Origin: Mytilus californianus | Taxonomy: Eukaryota > Mollusca > Bivalvia > Mytilida > Mytilidae | Reading direction: 5' to 3' | DNA length: 64,000 nucleotides | Assembly: GCF_021869535.1 (NCBI RefSeq) | Contig: NW_026262581.1 | Span: 115,534,771 to 115,598,770 of the forward strand | Notes under the pieces: generated by a model | Seen by the model: the letters and a program-made list of their open reading frames with translations, nothing else | What the model was told of the DNA's origin: nothing | Database searches by the model: none | Made by a program: the position numbers and the translations under genes | Shown here: positions 60,601 to 64,000 of the stretch, in pieces | How positions within the stretch are numbered: position 1 is the first letter of the stretch | Layout of the letters: every line of letters begins with the position of its first letter

Positions 60601-62479
60601 GCATCACTGATGGGTCTTGTGAAGACGTAACACGCGTCTGGCGTATTAAATTATAAGCCTTGTACCTTTTGATAGCTATTATTTGTGTATGTGTCTGTCC
60701 TGTATGTTCTCCCATTTTTTTGTATTGTAGTCCTGTCATGTAATCTTGTCATTTTAATGTTATATTTAACATTGCCATAAAAGCGGGAGGTTTGGCTAGC
60801 CACAAAACCAGGTTCAACCTACCATTTTTTCTTAAAATGTCCTATACCAAGACAGGAAAATGGCCATTGTTATATTATAGTTCGTTTCTGTGTGTGTTGC
60901 ATTTTAGTGTTGTGTTTCTGTTGTGTCTTTGTTCTCTTATATTCGATGTGTTTCCCTCAGTTTTAGTTTGTAACCCGGATTTGTTTTTTTTTTCTCAATC
61001 GATTTATGAGTTTCGAATAGCGGTATACTACTGTTGCTTTTATTTGAATCAGAAAGTTAAACTTTAAATACAAAACATCGGCAATTACCTCGGATCTTTT
61101 CCTCACTACTCGTGCAGAAAAAAACACGGTGACGAGTGTTACCCGCCCATATTGTGTTACCATTGTTCTGTATCTTCTTATATAAAAAAATTGGCATTAC
61201 ACAAGCCATCTTAAGACGACGATGTCTTAGACTTAATCTTTACTTTAATGGATTTCGAAAAAAATGCTGATCTTAATTTTTTATATTCTGATTGTTTTCT
61301 TTGGTAGTTTAAAGTTGTATATGCTTTATAAAGTAAATCAGTTTATATTTTACCTCCATACAACATCCAGTTATTTTTCGATAATCCAAATAATGTTAAA
61401 CTTGCGATAGAGGACACAAAACCAATTGATACAATCAATTCGTCTGTAATATTTTTGAAGCATATCTGTAAAACTTTAAGAATTATTGTTCCGCCTACAA
61501 ACACTACAATATCATTGCAACCACTAAACCAACCGATATATTCTGAAGACCAACAAAATGGTGAACTCAATGTATATATCATTCTTATAGAGCTGCTTGC
61601 AGACAGTGACATCATATTAATAAAGAATATTAACAAATACATCAAAACGTAATTTACACTGCGGGTTATATTTTCACTTCTGGTACACCAGGAAAATATT
61701 TCTCCGGGAGATATTGACATTTGTGTTTCTTCATTTTTTTTCCAAGTCTCATTTAAAGTGAATACCACTAAAATTACTAAGAAGAAAATAATCCCCCCTG
61801 AAATAGCGAAAGGATACATATAACCTGCAAAGTCTATCAGATATCCCGTACTTATATAAGAAAAGAAAATTCCAAATCCTAGTGATGCATCATATATAGC
61901 TAAAACAATCGTTCTTTCTTTTCCTTTTGATGTTCCGTCTGCTAACAGTGACACACTTGCAATGTGGAAAGTATTGTATGTACCAGAAAGTCCTTCAACT
62001 GCAAATCCAAATAAAAAGTAATACAAATTAAGATCAAAGTAAATAGCTACCGCCTTCATTGCAAAGGAAATTGCCATAACTGTTAAATTCCATAGCAAAA
62101 TCTTTTTCCGTCCTATTCTATCTACCATAGGTCCAACGAAAATAATAAATGGAATAGCAATTCCGTATTCGGCTAGTGTAATATACCATACCCAGTCGGA
62201 CGCTATGGCCTGTATGTCATCGTCGGAAGTGCCATTTACAGTACAACTCTGAGATACAATTTTCGAATGATTCTGATTTGAATTCCCCATCGAATTTTTT
62301 GCAGAGTCGTGACTTTTAACGTAAGCATAAATATATTGTGTCGTTGCGGAGCCGGAAATGGCCAAACCAAGAGTATTTATTATCACATATATCATAACTT
62401 TCCAGCGTGTACTTATCCATGTTGATTTTTGCTGTTGCCGAAGCTGTTGCTCATACAATAGCGGTTTGTGTTCCTCCAT
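57622..62479 (-). CDS. SLC46-like proton-coupled solute transporter, copy B (major facilitator superfamily)
   Basis: Exons 62479-61354, 58863-58780 and 57785-57622 join in phases 1 and 1, giving 457 residues with the TAA at 57624-57622. ATG start (MEEHKPLLYE). The first loop has Cys79 and an NGT sequon, the MFS motif GPMVDRIGRK ends near residue 125, and EGLSGTYNTF lies in TM4. FCWSSEYIGWFSG matches copy A's FCWSSERIGWYGA. Exon 2 (84 bases, like copy A) encodes AILSRVVHPDKQG, and exon 3 ends in a membrane segment. As in copy A, the stop lies inside a GTAAGT donor, so both may have an unrecognised tail exon; a possible acceptor sits at 57580. Intron 2 contains a 26-bp minisatellite that starts right at the exon 2 donor. 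The gene sits 3 kb upstream of copy A on the same strand, which suggests a tandem duplication. Substrate unknown. Confidence 0.9.
58395..58800 (-). repeat. 26-bp minisatellite abutting SLC46-B exon 2
   Basis: About 14 degenerate 26-base units. On the plus strand a typical unit reads TTGTTTATCTTGATGTACCA followed by CTCACC. The last unit (about 58775-58800) is the 3' end of SLC46-B exon 2 plus its splice donor, so the array appears to derive from the exon/intron junction. Confidence 0.8.
59448..59870 (+). repeat. Dispersed repeat with R5 core (SLC46-B intron 1)
   Basis: Begins with the R5 core and continues through GGTCTTCAACACGGAGCC and GATTCCTGACTTAGGACAGG. The latter recurs in R1 (near 4345 and 47521), R2 and 43495, so these families may be parts of one larger element. 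Confidence 0.6.
60485..60668 (-). repeat. Dispersed repeat family R4, inverted partial copy (SLC46-B intron 1)
   Basis: The reverse complement carries the CCAGACGCG, CTCAGATAAAAAAAGTTCG and AAGTTGAAGAGCATTGAGG landmarks of the family. Its class is unknown. Confidence 0.6.
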
Positions 62480-63071
62480 TTTCAGATATAACTTTCACTC
62501 AGACCATATTAAGATGCTATAGTGAAATAATATAGATGTGTTTGGTATCATTTCATATATACCCGTTATAGGTCAATTAAATCAACCTGTATAAAACAAA
62601 TAAACAGATTGGTCAATGTTCGATTACTTATGCAAGAATTTTCATATCTTCTGAACTTGTGGTTTGTAAATATAATCATAGCAATAGTCAAAAGAGGAAT
62701 AATAGTACAGCTAAGAATGAAATATAACGTAAGGAAAATAGTACATAACTAATGCGTACAAAAATTGTTTATGCATATAAATGAATATTACCGACAGGAA
62801 TAAACTGAACATGAATAAATATCATTTATTCAAACACCCAGTTGGTTATGGCACATAGTGATCATCTACCAGAAGGCTCTATTAGGTCATAAAGACATAT
62901 TTGTACATGATTCAACTAAAATATTACTTGTACAACGAAATCATTGGTGCACAATAAAAAACAATAATATTGAAACCTTGGCTATTTTGAAAAAGTATAT
63001 TTTTTTTCCAATTTTTTGCTGAATGACTATTGTATGTCACGATGAACCTGCTTCACTTTACCAAAAATATC
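62480..63071. other. Upstream region of SLC46-B, no gene seen
   Basis: Non-coding AT-rich DNA between the SLC46-B start codon and the 57-bp minisatellite. The promoter presumably lies here, but no clear element is visible. Confidence 0.4.
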
Positions 63072-64000
63072 GCAAAGTACAACGGATCAACTCAGCCATC
63101 AATAACCAACTCCTCTGACAAAATAGACACAAAGTACAACGGATCAACTCAGCCATCAATAACCAACTCCTCTGACAAAATAGACACAAAGTACAACGGA
63201 TCAACTCAGCCATCAATAACCAACTCCTCTGACGAAATAGACACAAAGTACAACGGATCAACTCAGCCATCAATAACCAACTCCTCTGACGAAATAGACA
63301 CAAAGTACAACGGATCAACTCAGCCATCAATAACCAACTCCTCTGACAAAATAGACACAAAGTACAACGGATCAACTCATCCATCAATAACCAACTCCTC
63401 TGACGAAATAGACACAAAGTACAACGGATCAACTCAGCCATCAATAACCAACTCCTCTGACAAAATAGACACAAACTACAACGGATCAACTCAGCCATCA
63501 ATAACAAACTCCTCTGACGAAATAGACATAAAGTACAACGGATCAACTCAGCCATCAATAACCAACTCCTCTGACAAAATAGACACAAAGTACAACGGAT
63601 CAACTCAGCCATCAATAACCAACTCCTCTGACAAAATAGACACAAAGTACAACGGATCAACTCAGCAATCAATAACCAACTCCTCTGACGAAATAGACAC
63701 AAAGTACAATGGATCAACTCAGCCATCAATAACCAACTCCTCTGACATAATAGACACAACTCCTCTGACAAAATAGACACAAAGTACAATGGATCAACTC
63801 AGCCATCAATAACCAACTCCTCTGACAAAATAGACACAAAGTACAACGGATCAACTCAGCCATCAATAACCAACTCCTCTGACAAAATAGACACAACTCC
63901 TCTGACAAAATAGACACAAAGTACAATGGATCAACTTAGCCATCAATAACCAACTCCTCTGACAAAATAGACACAAAGTACAACGGATCAACTCAGTCAT
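63072..64000. repeat. 57-bp minisatellite, about 16 copies, cut by the window end
   Basis: The unit starts AAGTACAACGGATCAACTCA and ends GACAAAATAGACACA. Units are nearly identical, differing mainly at GACAAAAT/GACGAAAT. A 23-base extra segment appears twice (about 63756 and 63887). Because 57 is divisible by three, both strands stay open over about 240 codons. The plus frame would read NGSTQPSITNSSDKIDT repeats rich in sequons, but no signal peptide or intact start region was found and the frame breaks at the inserts. Probably satellite, not gene. Confidence 0.88.

Noticed and set aside
63030..63789. About 245-codon frames on both strands at the window end
   Set aside because: Explained by a 57-bp repeat whose length is divisible by three; kept as a repeat pending flanking sequence.

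Overview
The window is AT-rich, intron-rich eukaryotic DNA, most likely from a bivalve mollusc and plausibly a mussel close to Mytilus. Three things point that way: animal-type genes split by long introns with GT-AG junctions, two elements with the layout of bivalve 'pearl'/Helentron-associated repeats (a left arm, a core of long tandem repeats, a microsatellite and a right-hand palindrome), and many dispersed short repeats. The species call is an inference. I found no prokaryotic features, CRISPR array, rRNA or tRNA.

Positions 1 to about 21900 hold no gene I can support. This part contains two Helentron-like elements (1285-2496 and 12026-13846), a 133-bp tandem repeat, a 0.55-kb direct duplication, a decayed Tc1/mariner transposase beside a 42-bp minisatellite, and a clean 256-bp miniature element with a 19-bp terminal inverted repeat (TIR) and a 9-bp target-site duplication (TSD).

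All five genes I can support lie on the minus strand, so each reads from high to low coordinates. (1) 37965 to 21917: 14 coding exons of an SLC6 sodium/chloride-dependent transporter of the glycine/amino-acid branch. Its introns carry a LINE reverse-transcriptase tail, a Penelope-type reverse-transcriptase tail and a 404-bp miniature element. (2) 41729 to 40222: a two-exon gene for a secreted, very basic protein with about ten repeats of a furin-like LSRVKR motif. It matches no family I know and is the best candidate for something undescribed. (3) 46761 to 45885: a two-exon secreted ten-cysteine protein with the prokineticin/astakine (colipase-fold) cysteine pattern. (4) 54577 to 51479 and (5) 62479 to 57622: tandem paralogues of the SLC46 major-facilitator family with the same three-exon structure. 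A plus-strand open frame with a splice acceptor sits inside the first SLC46 gene.

The window ends in a 57-bp minisatellite that runs off the edge. A degenerate 26-bp minisatellite abuts, and appears to derive from, the exon 2/intron 2 boundary of the second SLC46 gene. The genes do not form an obvious pathway: there are membrane transporters and two secreted signalling or defence-type candidates, in a region heavily invaded by small transposons. Exon boundaries were read by eye from splice consensus, reading phase and family similarity, and no transcript evidence was available.
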